In this document: positions 21,408 through 33,000 of the stretch, piece by piece
Layout: the number at the start of each line of letters is the position of its first letter
How positions within the stretch are numbered: the stretch's first letter is position 1
Source: Persephonella sp.
GTDB taxonomy: Bacteria > Aquificota > Aquificia > Aquificales > Hydrogenothermaceae
Direction: 5' to 3'
Assembly (NCBI GenBank): GCA_027028005.1
Contig: JALVKE010000047.1
Span: 1 to 42,573, forward strand
DNA: 42,573 bases
Notes under the pieces: generated by a model
Told to the model about the DNA's origin: nothing
What the model saw: only the letters and a program-made list of their open reading frames with translations
The model's database searches: none
Made by a program: the position numbers and the translations under genes

Positions 21408-24400
21408 ATGCACTTTTTCAGATATACAATCTTAGCTTTACTTATTGTATATACTTCTTTTGCTATAACTCCTGCAGGAATATTGATTTCAAATACTGCG
21501 AAAATAGAATATGAAGATAAAGATGGATTTAAATACAAAGAGCTTTCAAATACAGTATCTGTTAAAGTTTTACAGGTGTATGGAATAGATATATATCCTA
21601 ATTACCAAACTATAACAGCCCTTCCAAATAGTTATATATACCTTTCTTACAGACTAAAAAATACAGGAAACGGAGAAGATAGGTATACCCTTAATGTAAA
21701 GAATGAAGTTACAGATGATACAGATATACAAGATCTAAAGATATTTATTGATAAAAATGAAAATGGAAAACTTGATCCTGGAGAACAAAGATACGATAAT
21801 GCTAATCCTCCTGTAATAGAGGCAAACGGCTATGTCCCTCTTTTAGTTGTAGGAAAAACTTCTAATACCAACGGTATATCAAAAGTTAGATTGGAAGGTG
21901 TTTCTTTAGGAAACGATAAAGTTTCTGATACAGAAAATATTGCAGAGATAAAGTTAGAGAAAAATAAAGCATTTGATGTAACAAAGAATACAGGTAAAAC
22001 AGAAGTTTTTCCTGGAGAGAAGATAGACTTTACAATTCTTGCAGAGAACAATGGAACAGAAGTTGAAAAAGGGGTAAACATAGATACAGATATTGACAAT
22101 GATGGTTCTCCTGAAACACTAAAGGGAGTTCTTATAGAAGACAAGATTTCTAAGTATTTATCTTTTATATCAGCTTCAAAAGCACCTGTTAACAGTAAAG
22201 TTTTATATAAAGGAGATAATGACTCATATTGGAAAGATGATATAACAAAGATAACAGGCCCTCTTAGATATATAGGTTTATTTATAAACTCTTTAGATCC
22301 TGACCAGCAGGCAAAACTAGATTTAATATTTAAGGTTCATGAAGATACACCTGCAGAAAATATTGATAATATTGCTGTGTTAAAAACATCTGTAGGAGAT
22401 ATTAACTCAAATATAGTGACAGTGAAAATAAAAGAAAAACTTGCTATATCAATAGACGATACAGATGATAATGACTCTTTTACTGGAAGTAACAGATATA
22501 CAGACAGTGATGACAGTATGATTATCTATAGCATGTCCTCAGGGAAAGGTTTGTATGTTGATTTTATAAATGAGGCTTGGAATTTAGGAAATAAAGAACA
22601 GGTAATAAATATTACCTGGGACAAGGGAAGCTCAAAGAATATAGACCCTAATATTATGCATGTTACTTTCCTTGATATAAATGGAAATCCTTTAACAGAT
22701 ACAAATAACGATGATTATATAGATGTGGGAATAGTTAAGCCAGGAGAAAGGGTTAAGTTTATTACAAGGGTTTATGTTGAAGAAAGAAGCTTTAAAGATG
22801 TTGTTATAGCCGTAAAAGGTTTCACAGAAAATGTAACTGATTTTACATTTGATATTATAAAAGACATTCAGCCAGCTACAGCAAAAGTAAAGGTTCTTAC
22901 AACAATTCAAACAAAGCTAGGCTTCGAACCTTTAAGAAAGCATCGTGTTGCTGTTTTTGAGTTTGATAATGATGGAAAACTTTTAAGTAAAAAACCTGCT
23001 ATCTTATGGACAGATGAGAATGGTTATATTCTCTATGATAATGAAGGAAACATAAAAACCCTTTATGATGTTTTAGAAGATAATAAAAAATACAGAATTA
23101 CAGTTTATGGAAAATATAAAGATAGAGAATACACACTCTCTCCTTATATAGAAAAAAGATTCTTTGATGCTGTAGAAAATACTGGAGAGGAAAAATGCTG
23201 GAACAGAACTGGTTTAGAAATCCCCTGTGATGATAAGAGAAAAGATATTGTCAGGATAAAAGTTCTCTCTGATGGTACTAAAGAGCTACAGTTTCCCCTT
23301 GATCCAGCAGGTTATGTTTACGATTCCTTAACAAATGAAAGAATAGAAAATGCTTGTGTTTATTTCTTTAGATGTAGTGATGAAACATGCAACACATATA
23401 TTCTTGTAGACAATGATCTTTTAGACCTACATACAAATCCTGTAACAGGATATCAAACAAATCCACAGTTAACATCAAAAAGCTATACATTAGACAACGA
23501 TGCAATATTTGAATTTGTATTTAGAAACTTTGTTCCAGCATTAAGAGGATGGTATTTCTTAGAAGTTGATTTTAACTGTATAGGATCAAATCCAGCATTA
23601 AAAGATAAATATACACCTATAAAACTTCAAAAAGATAAAATATGGGACCCTTATAATTATAAACCTTATCGTGGAGAAAAATTCTATATAGATGAGACCT
23701 TCCCACAGTCCATTCCTGTTATTATACCTCTTGGAAGACCTGCTAATGGCAAGTTAATTGTTGAAAAATCTGTATATCCTTCAATTGCATCAATAGGAGA
23801 CTTTGTTAAGTGGAAGATCACTGTTAAAAATAAAGGTACATCTCCTGTTTTTGATATAGATACTACTGATTACTTACCAAGAGGTTTTAGATACAGAAAT
23901 AACACAACAAAGATAGAGGGTAATTCCAGTTCAGATCCTCTAGTTTCTTCCAATGGAAGACGTTTAACATGGACTATAGGGAATCTAAATCCAGGAGAAA
24001 GTAAAACCATAGAGTTTTACACATCTATTATAACTTCTGTGCAAGAGGGAAGATTAAAAAATATAGCGTATGCAGAAGGTTGGAGTGATAATCTTCATAC
24101 GTCAAAGATAAGATCCAATGAAGGATTTGCTTATATAAAAATAACTAAAGGTATATTTACAGATAAAGGCTACATCTTTGGAAAAGTTTTCATAGATCAG
24201 AATAAAAATGGGATACACGATGAAAATGAACCTGTGATAAAGGGAGCAAAAATATATCTAGATAATGGTAGATATGCAGTAACAGATATAGAAGGTAAGT
24301 ATCACTTTGATAATCTAAACCCAAGAACATATGTGGTTAAGATAGATAAAGCTTCTATACCAAAAGGAGCAAAACTTCTTATAACAGGAAATAGAAATGC

Positions 24401-25175
24401 AGGAGATCCTTCAAGTGTTTTTGCAGATGTATATCCTGGGGAGATGCATAAAGTAAACTTTGCACTAGCACCGTTTAAACCGGAGATGGAAATATTCCAA
24501 ACAGTGAAAAAAATCAAAGGAAAAATAAAGATTGAGAGAGGAATTGAAGATATACTTGTAGATCCTATAGATGAAAAAATAAGAATAAAGAATTTTGTTT
24601 TTATAAAGAACAATACAGATAAACCTATCTATGAAGTTGCCTATATAGAAACATCCTCTGCAATACCTCTTAAAGGAACATCTTACATAAATAGTTCTCC
24701 TTTTAAAGATCCACAGATAAAAGGAAATACATTTAGATGGAATATTCCTCTTATTCTTCCTAAAGAAAAAGTAAAGATAACATGGCTAAGTGCTTATAAA
24801 GGGGAAAAATTAGAGCCAAAAGCAAAAATAAGCCTTAAGCTGAATCCTTCAGATAAGGATGTATTTATACCTGTTAATATTCCTGTTGAGTTTAAACCTA
24901 TAAGTAGCGGAACCTATAACGTTACAGTTTACTTTGACTTTGGAAGTTCTCAGCTTACAGATGAGGCAAAAAGATCTTTAATGAAAGTAGTAAACTTTCT
25001 AAAAAAACACAAGTTTACACATGTTTATATAAATATAAAAGGACATACAGATGCTGTTAGAGTTGTAAATCCAAAGATAAAAACAAATACAAATCTATCA
25101 TTGCTTAGGGCAGAGGCTGTGAAAGCTTTTCTAAAAAAACATTTAGTAGATTTAAAAAGGGTTGAGATAAGATGA
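21408..25175 (+). CDS. DUF11 / SdrD-B protein with C-terminal OmpA-like domain
   Basis: 1255 aa. A short signal peptide (MHFFRYTILALLIVYTSFA) is followed by ITPAGILISNTAKIEYEDKD, paralogous to the N-terminus of the preceding gene. Ig-like modules include an EF-hand-like DKNENGKLDPGEQ, a DUF11 unit (IVEKSVYPSIASIGDFVKWK, ~residue 780) and an SdrD-B-like unit (GYIFGKVFIDQNKNGIHDEN, ~residue 920). The last ~90 residues are OmpA-like: VTVYFDFGSSQLTDEAKRSL, then INIKGHTDAV and LSLLRAEAVKAFLKKH, the peptidoglycan-binding fold. This domain stops early, without the usual final G-x-G-x-x-x-P and NRRV part. It should tie the surface stalk to the cell wall. Its stop overlaps the next ATG (ATGA). Confidence 0.85.
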   Translation: MHFFRYTILALLIVYTSFAITPAGILISNTAKIEYEDKDGFKYKELSNTVSVKVLQVYGIDIYPNYQTITALPNSYIYLSYRLKNTGNGEDRYTLNVKNEVTDDTDIQDLKIFIDKNENGKLDPGEQRYDNANPPVIEANGYVPLLVVGKTSNTNGISKVRLEGVSLGNDKVSDTENIAEIKLEKNKAFDVTKNTGKTEVFPGEKIDFTILAENNGTEVEKGVNIDTDIDNDGSPETLKGVLIEDKISKYLSFISASKAPVNSKVLYKGDNDSYWKDDITKITGPLRYIGLFINSLDPDQQAKLDLIFKVHEDTPAENIDNIAVLKTSVGDINSNIVTVKIKEKLAISIDDTDDNDSFTGSNRYTDSDDSMIIYSMSSGKGLYVDFINEAWNLGNKEQVINITWDKGSSKNIDPNIMHVTFLDINGNPLTDTNNDDYIDVGIVKPGERVKFITRVYVEERSFKDVVIAVKGFTENVTDFTFDIIKDIQPATAKVKVLTTIQTKLGFEPLRKHRVAVFEFDNDGKLLSKKPAILWTDENGYILYDNEGNIKTLYDVLEDNKKYRITVYGKYKDREYTLSPYIEKRFFDAVENTGEEKCWNRTGLEIPCDDKRKDIVRIKVLSDGTKELQFPLDPAGYVYDSLTNERIENACVYFFRCSDETCNTYILVDNDLLDLHTNPVTGYQTNPQLTSKSYTLDNDAIFEFVFRNFVPALRGWYFLEVDFNCIGSNPALKDKYTPIKLQKDKIWDPYNYKPYRGEKFYIDETFPQSIPVIIPLGRPANGKLIVEKSVYPSIASIGDFVKWKITVKNKGTSPVFDIDTTDYLPRGFRYRNNTTKIEGNSSSDPLVSSNGRRLTWTIGNLNPGESKTIEFYTSIITSVQEGRLKNIAYAEGWSDNLHTSKIRSNEGFAYIKITKGIFTDKGYIFGKVFIDQNKNGIHDENEPVIKGAKIYLDNGRYAVTDIEGKYHFDNLNPRTYVVKIDKASIPKGAKLLITGNRNAGDPSSVFADVYPGEMHKVNFALAPFKPEMEIFQTVKKIKGKIKIERGIEDILVDPIDEKIRIKNFVFIKNNTDKPIYEVAYIETSSAIPLKGTSYINSSPFKDPQIKGNTFRWNIPLILPKEKVKITWLSAYKGEKLEPKAKISLKLNPSDKDVFIPVNIPVEFKPISSGTYNVTVYFDFGSSQLTDEAKRSLMKVVNFLKKHKFTHVYINIKGHTDAVRVVNPKIKTNTNLSLLRAEAVKAFLKKHLVDLKRVEIR

Positions 25176-28100
25176 AAAAAGTAGGATTAACATTTTTAGG
25201 AACTTCTTTAGCATTTGCTAATGCCTTTGGAGAGGGCTTACAGAAGGTATACTCTATACAGATAGGAGCATACAGTAAGAAAGAAAATGCAGAAAGGGCG
25301 CTAAAATCACTCCCCAAAGAGCTAAAAAAAGAAGCTTTCATATATGTTAATGAGGAAGGTTTCTACACGGTAAGAATTGGAAAGGCAAAGAGCTATAAGG
25401 ACATATTAAGAGAAAAGAAACTTTTAAAAAGATACAAAATAAAAGGTTTTATATCAAAAACTCTTATAGCAAATGAGAGGAAAAAACAGGTAGCTAATAA
25501 ACCAAAATCAGAGAAAAAAACTAAAGGTACAGAGATAGCAACTCCTTCAAAATTTTACTCAATCCAGTTGGGAGCTTTTAGCACAGAGTATAACGCTTTA
25601 AAGTTTATTAAAAGACTGCCAGAAGAGTTAAGAAATTTAGCGTTTGTATATAAAAATAGAAAAGGTTTTTATACAGTAAGAGTTGGAAAGGTTGGAAATA
25701 CAAATCTTTTAAAACCATTAAAAGCTTTACTGAAAAAGTATAGATTAAAAGGTTTTGTTGTAAAAACAGAAGTAAAGCAAAGATATAAACCAGAAAAAGA
25801 AGAAGCTATAATTCAGGTAAAAAAAACAGTAAAAGGAAAAGAAATTGCTATTACTAATGCAGATAAAATTGTTTCTCAAAAAAAGAGAATCAAACCAAAA
25901 AAACCAACAAATGTCTATTCAATCTTAGTAGCTATAACAACAAATAAAGATATAGCAAAGGAAATAGCTAATGAATATAGGCAGAAGTTTTCTCTAAAAA
26001 CATTTATAAAAGAAAAATATGTAGGATTAGGCAAAAAAGAATACTATGTTTATCTTGGCGAATTTACTTCTGAGAAAGAAGCAAGAAAATTTATGGAAAG
26101 AAACCTGAAGGGTCATTATCCCATTGAGATTATTGAAACACATGTAGAAAAAGAGGATATTCTATATAAAGAGGCTGAAAAACCTCTTCTAAAAAAACAA
26201 AACGAACTAGATAAAAGCAAATATACCTCTAATGAAGAACTAAAAGCTATATACTCTATCCTTGTATTGAAAACAAAGGATAAAAAAGATGCAGAAACAT
26301 TAAAAACATCTCTAGAAGCAAAGTTTCCAGATAAAAAGGTTTATATAAAAGAAAAGATACTAGAGTTCAAAGAAAAAGAATACTACGTTTACCTTGGTGA
26401 GTTTTTATCTCCAGAAGAAGCAAAAAGGTTTGCCCACAGATTTGGTATAAAAACAGAAAGTATAGATGTAATAGAGTATGTAGATATAGAGAAAGATAAA
26501 ATCAATGGTAAAGAAACAGTAATAAAAGAAGAGGCAAAGGATACATTAGAACCTGTAGTTGAGAATAGAATATCTCCAGAAGGAACACCTGAAAACAGGA
26601 GAGCTGAGATAACTGTAATTCCTTTTAGTACATCCGCTAAAGAGATTGATTTATCTAATTACATAGATAAAGGTATATATATCCTTAATATATGGTTTCC
26701 CAAAATTCATTACCTTGAAAAGATCAAAGATGTAGCTCTTATATTCAAACCTCCGAAAGGTTTTAGTTATGTGTTAAATAGTGCAGTATTAAATGATAAA
26801 CATGTGTATCCAAGGAAAGTAGGAAATTATTACATTGTAAAAATTCCTGAGATAAAAGGATCACAGGAGATAGACTTTAAACTTCAGTTTCTTGTAAAAA
26901 ACAAAATAAAACTTGAAAATATGCCTGTCTTTCTCATAGCAAAGGATCAGGCAGGACATCCTATAAAGATATATGGATTTGATAAGTTTAAAGAAGAAGC
27001 TAAAGAAGTTTTAAATATATATGAAAATAAAAATATTATACATCCAGCAACTGTAAAGAAGACTGTAACAACAGGTATTATCTATCCTGAAAAAGACACT
27101 ATTCAAGTTAAAGAAACAACAGATATAGTTGTAGAAGTTCCTAAAGATGCTAGATATTTTCTCTATGTAAACGGAAAAAGAGTAACAAAGTCGCATATTG
27201 GGGAAGAGGTAACAAAAGGAAATGTAAAAACAATAAAGTATGTAGGAATAAAACTTGAAAAAGGTGAAAATGAAGTATTACTGAAGATAGACGGAAAAGA
27301 ATACAAAAGAAAGATAACAGTATCTGACATAGTATCAAAGATAAGGGTAAATGTATACCCTGAAAAACCACAGGCAGATGGAAAAACACCAGTTTATGTA
27401 AGTATTGAACTTCTAGATAAGGACGGCGTTCCTATAAAAGATACAACATTTGTTGAAGTGTATGTTGATAAAGGTGATATATGGGATGAATCAACAGGAG
27501 AGTGGATAAAAGTAGGAAGTGAGCCTTTAAAAGTTAAGGCTTATAACGGAAAAGCTGTAGTAAAACTTTCTCCAGCTTCATCAACAGAAGAGAGAAGACT
27601 CAAGATTTTTTATGGAGAGATAGAGAAGGAATATACAGTCAGATTTTATCCAGAAAAAAGACCGTGGATTGTTGTTGGTAATCTTGAAGGAGGTGTAGGA
27701 ATTGGAGATACAAAAAACAATCCTCAGCAGACAAAAATGCCTTTTAAACATAAAGATGGAACAAGATTAGAAGGGAAAGGTTCTGTATTTGCAAAAGGAA
27801 GTGTGAAAAACTATACAGTGACATTAAGATACCAGACAGAAAAACCTGATAATGTTCTTATGAACCAGAATATACCTTCAACAGAAGAAAATCAGTATTA
27901 CCCTGTTTATGGAGATGATACAGAGCAGTACTTTGAGGCAAGAAGTAAAAACAGGCTTTTCCTTAAGGTAGAGAAAGACCTTTCATATCTAATGTTTGGA
28001 GATTACACAACAAACATAGGTTCTGACCTTGAGTTTAATAGATATAACAGAACATTCAATGGATTAGACCTTAATCTCCAAAAAGATAAGGATTACAGAA

Positions 28101-29998
28101 TTCAGAGTTTTATAACAAAGAATGGACAGGAGCAGTTAAAAGAAGAATTCCAGGGAAAAGGAATATCTGGACCTTACTTCTTTAAAAATCCTGTCAGACC
28201 ATACTCAGAAAGGGTATGGATAGAAACAAGAGACAGATACAATCCAAATATCATAATAAAAAGAGAAGAACTTCACAGATTTACTGACTACACAATAAAT
28301 TATGAAGAAGGCTTTATCATCTTCCACGAGCCTATAAAACAGTACGATGACAACTTTAATCCAAACTATATCGTTACGGTATATGAAACAGATGATCTTC
28401 AGGAAGAAAAATACACATATGGATTAAGAGGTGAAAAAAGCTTCTTAAATGGAAATCTAAGATTTGGTCTAACAGGAATAAAAGAAGAACACGTTTTAAC
28501 AGATAAAAAGCTTTACGGTGCAGATGTTTTATATGAAACAGATAAACTTAGACTTTTAGGGGAGATCTCAAGAACAGAAACAGATAATGATGGAGTAGCT
28601 GGGAAAGTAGAAGGTAGATATACCTTTAATCAGTACTTTTCTGTAGGTGGTTACTACAAAAGAGTACAGGAAGGATATCAGAACTTGTCTGCTGTAACTG
28701 CAGATCAGGGATATGAAACATACGGAGCAAACATTACAGCAACAACAAAAGATGGAAAAACAAGAGTAACAGCTGAAGGAGTTGTAGAAAATAGGGATAT
28801 AGACAGAAAAACTGGAAGCTTAATGTTAGACCATAAGGTAAATAATAAGCTTTCTTTTACTCTTGGTGGAAGAATTCATAAAGAAACCAATACATTAGGA
28901 ACAGATACAAGAGCATTAGCTATAGCAGGACTAACATACAAGCCAACAGAAAAACTTTCTATATCTCTAAGAAGAGAACAGGCTATAAAAAAAGACATAG
29001 CAAGTGCCTATTATCCAACAAGAACAATAGGTAGGGTAGACTACAGATTTTCAAACTGGTTCAGTTCTTACCTGCAGTCTGAGTATCAGGAAAGAGCTGA
29101 CAAAGATGTTTCTCTAACAACATTAGGACTTGAAGGAAGACTAAAAGAAAATACAACAGCCTTCTCAAAATATACCATAGACGACGGAGCAAGTGGATGG
29201 AGAACCCAGTCCCACATAGGTTTAAACCATCTATTTAAGATAACAAATAAGCTAACAGGAGATATATCTGTTGAGAATGTTAATACTTTCTCAGGTGATG
29301 ACACTGGAGACTACACAGCTTTAGCAGTAAGAGGAGCTTACCTGCAAAACAAAAGGTACAAGCTTTCAGCAGGATATGAAATAAGATTTGGAGATTTTCA
29401 ACCTAATCACCTTCTCACCCTTGGGGGTATAACAAAGGTAGGAAAAGCAGGAACTCTTCTATTGAGAGAGAGATACTTTAAAAATGAAAAACAGCAAAAT
29501 GACTTACTACTTGGCTTTGCTTACAGACCTGTTGAAAGTGATGTATGGAACTCTCTGTTTAAGCTCAGATGGAAGTATGCAAAGGGAGAGCTTTACAATA
29601 ACAAATACATAGGTTCTTTCCATCTTAACATTCAACCAAATAGAAAACTAAGAACAGCATGGCAGTACGCTTTCAAATATACTTCAGGAGGTTCAATAGG
29701 AAACTCTTTCATAGATCTTTATAGAGGAAGATTTTCTTACGATATAACAGACAGAATTGATATAGGTGCCCATGGTGGTATCCTCTGGGATCACAAGAAT
29801 AAAAACTATTCTTATGCTTATGGTCCAGAAATTGGATACACACTATTTAGAAACTTCTGGATAAGCCTTGGATACAACGTTCAGGGCTTCCATGATGATG
29901 ACTTTGAGGAAGCTAACTACTGGGCAAAAGGTGCTTATTTGAAGTTCAGATTAAAGTTTGACGAAGATTTATTCAAAAAAATTTTTAATGAAAAATAG
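25172..29998 (+). CDS. Giant SPOR-domain / Ig / outer-membrane beta-barrel protein
   Basis: 1608 aa, translationally coupled to the OmpA-like gene by ATGA. After a signal peptide (MKKVGLTFLGTSLAFANA), four SPOR-like domains start at VYSIQIGAYSKKENAERALK (~25), FYSIQLGAFSTEYNALKFIK (~128), VYSILVAITTNKDIAKEIA (~248) and IYSILVLKTKDKKDAETLK (~363). SPOR domains bind denuded peptidoglycan. Ig/invasin-like modules follow (~500-830; KIRVNVYPEKPQADGKTPVY is typical). The last ~770 residues are a beta-barrel with many aromatic-rich strands, for example RYTFNQYFSVGGYYKR and LKFRLKFDEDLFKKIF. The protein would connect cell wall and outer membrane and could be the translocon or anchor of the cluster's surface proteins. 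That role is inferred from architecture and position. Confidence 0.85.
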   Translation: MKKVGLTFLGTSLAFANAFGEGLQKVYSIQIGAYSKKENAERALKSLPKELKKEAFIYVNEEGFYTVRIGKAKSYKDILREKKLLKRYKIKGFISKTLIANERKKQVANKPKSEKKTKGTEIATPSKFYSIQLGAFSTEYNALKFIKRLPEELRNLAFVYKNRKGFYTVRVGKVGNTNLLKPLKALLKKYRLKGFVVKTEVKQRYKPEKEEAIIQVKKTVKGKEIAITNADKIVSQKKRIKPKKPTNVYSILVAITTNKDIAKEIANEYRQKFSLKTFIKEKYVGLGKKEYYVYLGEFTSEKEARKFMERNLKGHYPIEIIETHVEKEDILYKEAEKPLLKKQNELDKSKYTSNEELKAIYSILVLKTKDKKDAETLKTSLEAKFPDKKVYIKEKILEFKEKEYYVYLGEFLSPEEAKRFAHRFGIKTESIDVIEYVDIEKDKINGKETVIKEEAKDTLEPVVENRISPEGTPENRRAEITVIPFSTSAKEIDLSNYIDKGIYILNIWFPKIHYLEKIKDVALIFKPPKGFSYVLNSAVLNDKHVYPRKVGNYYIVKIPEIKGSQEIDFKLQFLVKNKIKLENMPVFLIAKDQAGHPIKIYGFDKFKEEAKEVLNIYENKNIIHPATVKKTVTTGIIYPEKDTIQVKETTDIVVEVPKDARYFLYVNGKRVTKSHIGEEVTKGNVKTIKYVGIKLEKGENEVLLKIDGKEYKRKITVSDIVSKIRVNVYPEKPQADGKTPVYVSIELLDKDGVPIKDTTFVEVYVDKGDIWDESTGEWIKVGSEPLKVKAYNGKAVVKLSPASSTEERRLKIFYGEIEKEYTVRFYPEKRPWIVVGNLEGGVGIGDTKNNPQQTKMPFKHKDGTRLEGKGSVFAKGSVKNYTVTLRYQTEKPDNVLMNQNIPSTEENQYYPVYGDDTEQYFEARSKNRLFLKVEKDLSYLMFGDYTTNIGSDLEFNRYNRTFNGLDLNLQKDKDYRIQSFITKNGQEQLKEEFQGKGISGPYFFKNPVRPYSERVWIETRDRYNPNIIIKREELHRFTDYTINYEEGFIIFHEPIKQYDDNFNPNYIVTVYETDDLQEEKYTYGLRGEKSFLNGNLRFGLTGIKEEHVLTDKKLYGADVLYETDKLRLLGEISRTETDNDGVAGKVEGRYTFNQYFSVGGYYKRVQEGYQNLSAVTADQGYETYGANITATTKDGKTRVTAEGVVENRDIDRKTGSLMLDHKVNNKLSFTLGGRIHKETNTLGTDTRALAIAGLTYKPTEKLSISLRREQAIKKDIASAYYPTRTIGRVDYRFSNWFSSYLQSEYQERADKDVSLTTLGLEGRLKENTTAFSKYTIDDGASGWRTQSHIGLNHLFKITNKLTGDISVENVNTFSGDDTGDYTALAVRGAYLQNKRYKLSAGYEIRFGDFQPNHLLTLGGITKVGKAGTLLLRERYFKNEKQQNDLLLGFAYRPVESDVWNSLFKLRWKYAKGELYNNKYIGSFHLNIQPNRKLRTAWQYAFKYTSGGSIGNSFIDLYRGRFSYDITDRIDIGAHGGILWDHKNKNYSYAYGPEIGYTLFRNFWISLGYNVQGFHDDDFEEANYWAKGAYLKFRLKFDEDLFKKIFNEK

Positions 29999-30016
29999 AA
30001 ACAGATGAGGACAGGT

Positions 30017-33000
30017 ATGAAGATAACTTCACAAAAATCAAAGTTGGTAGCCTTTTTATTTATTCTTTTACCATTAATAAAAGCTAATGCTATAAATCTT
30101 GATTTTTCAGATAACACTCTTATTAGTTGTAATCATTCAGATAATGATGAAGGTAAATATTGTATTTACAATGTTGCAAGTGGAGTTTATGCGAAAGTAA
30201 AACTTGTAAAAGAGCTTAATGCAGATGTTACACATTTTGATGATAATAACTATGGAGAAGATAAAGCATTTCAGCCTATAGTAATTGGTATAAAAAACAA
30301 AGATTGGGGATACGGCGATTTTGAAATAACATTCTGGAAAGATTCTTCTGCAACACAACCACTTTACTTAGATTTAGTTCAGGCAACAGCTGTTGATGTG
30401 GATGGTGACGGTTCAGGAAGTGAGAAAGAAGGAGCAGGCTTTTTCAACTTTATATCTTATACTTTGGAATCAAATACAAACTTAGATTCTGTGAGACCTT
30501 TTAAGAAAAATAACCTTTATAGATTTTCCTCTTCTAACTATACAAATCAACCAGGAATCGATTATACAAAAACGGAGAATATGGTCTCTGTTCTGTACAA
30601 AAAAGTTCACCTAATCAAATACAGAGCTTATGTTTATAATAATCTTGATTCAGGAAACACAAGTGGAAGACTTTTCTCAATATATTTTGGAGATTCTTAC
30701 AACGGAAATCCTTTTCCTAATTGGTCAAATCCTCAAACTACAAAAGTAGGGATTAGTATCTTAGGAAGAATAATCGAAGATATTAATGGAGACGGTCAGA
30801 TTGATTCAACAGATGTGGGGATAAATAACATTACAGTAAAAGCTTATATGGATGATGGGGATTCAAATCCAGAAAATTCAGAAAGCTACAAGTATAAAAT
30901 AACAACTGGGGAATATAATGGAAAAACAGGTTTTTACTCTTTTACAGTCCCTATTAACAAAACTTACTGGATAGCTGTAAACTCAAAAGATATTCCTGCT
31001 TCAGCAGGTCTAAACTCCAGCTTTTCAAGAGGAGATATATGGGCTGAACAGACATACGGTGGAAATTATGTATTATGTGATACAGATGCTAACTCCTCAA
31101 CAGCTCCTGTTCAGCTTACTCAAGGAGGAGCATGTTTTGGTGGTAGAAATGGGGATAAATCTGACGGCTTTTACGATGATTCCCTCTCTAAAGCTGAGCA
31201 TTTGGCAAAAATAGACGCAAATACATCAGATATAACAGATGTTGATTTTGGATTTTCCTTTAACGTTGTAACAAATATAAACGATCAGGATGACGAAGAT
31301 ATTGACGGAAATAATAGGACGTGTCAGGGATGTTTGAGACAGTTCATACAGAATGCTAATGCTATTTCAGGTCCAAATGCTATGAGATTTGTTCCTACTA
31401 TTCCTATGAATGAATCAAACTGGTGGAAAATAATTTTAAATATCACAGCAGGAGCTTCTGCAGATTCAGATGATTATTCACTTCCACCTATAACAGATGA
31501 TTTTACAATTATAGATGGAACAGCTTATGACTATCAGAATGGAACATCTGTTAGAGATACAAATGCAGGTACAAGCGGTCATAGTGGAGAAAAGGTAGGT
31601 GTTGGAGATGACGGTTTGGAAAATACAGGGGATGAAGCTAAACTTCCTAATTTCAATAAACCTGAACTAGAGATAGACATAGATGGTAGAGGTTTTGGTT
31701 TTACAATAAAAGCTAGCAATATAACCATTAGAAATATAGCTATTCAACATTCTGATGATGATAAACCAGATACAGCTCTTATAAGAGTTGAAAATGGAAT
31801 AGGTAATCTTGTAGAAGGATGTTTTATAGGAACAAAGGCAGATGGAAGTGATCCAAATACAAATTCAAGACTTGGAATAAACACTTTCCATGGAACAACA
31901 ACAGATATAAGAGATAACTATATAGCCTATTTATCTGATACAGGAATTCAGATGGAAGGTGAAGGGGTTGTTGAATACAACGATATATATCGTATTGGCT
32001 ATTCAAATGAATGTGGCGATGGTATATCCACTGAATTTATTTCAAACCATCCTACAGGAACAAGGGATAAGTCTAAATTAGTGTTTAGATACAACAGAAT
32101 AGAAAAAACAGCAGCATACGGTATAGATACTTGGAAATATCCAGGAGCAATGACATCTTCAAATAATACTATTTTAAATACAGGGCAGGGAAATAAAGAT
32201 GGAAATCTATGTGGAAATTCCTCTACAGGTTTTGAGCAGGGAGGAATAAGAGTATTTGGAATAGGAAATGAAATAAAAGAAAATCTTATACATGATGTTC
32301 CTGGAAATGGGATAGTGCTTGCATCAATTGGTAATTCAACGAAACAAAATCTTATATCGAAAAATGTTTTCTATAATACAGGAGGTATATCTATAGATAT
32401 AGATCTAACTCATACCGGTTCTACAGACAATCCAAATGGAGATGGTGTTACTCCAAATAACGGAGTAATAGATGATAACAAGATTAATATAGAATTAGAC
32501 TATCCTGTAATAACTTTAGCAGAAGTATCAGATGGGACCTTACACATAACTGGGTATATAGGTACATCTTCTCAAAAGATAACAGGAGATCACAAGATTG
32601 AGATATATAAATCAGATGACGACGGCAATAATAACGGAGAAATAGAACAAGGAGATGGAAAATCTGTAGCTCATGGAGACGGTAAATATTATCTAGGACC
32701 ATGTATAACAAAAAATGATGGAACATTTGACTGTTATGTATCTATCTCAAATGTTAATCTATCAAATGGAGATACAATTACAGCCACAGCAATTGATTCT
32801 AATAACAACACATCTGAATTTGGACCAAATACACGTGTTCAAATATCTTCAAATGCAAAAACAATTTCAGGACATATTTATGAAGATTTAAATGGTGATG
32901 GAGATCCATCAGATAAAAAAGCTCTTGAAAATGTAGTTGTTAAACTGTATGACTCTTCAGGAACTGAACTTGAAACGGCAGTTACAAATGCTAAGGGAGA

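Noticed and set aside
25160-25185. Programmed frameshift joining the OmpA-like and SPOR genes at ATGAAAAAAG
   Set aside because: The A-rich slippery run lies after the TGA of the first gene, so it cannot be used by ribosomes in that frame; ATGA coupling explains the overlap.
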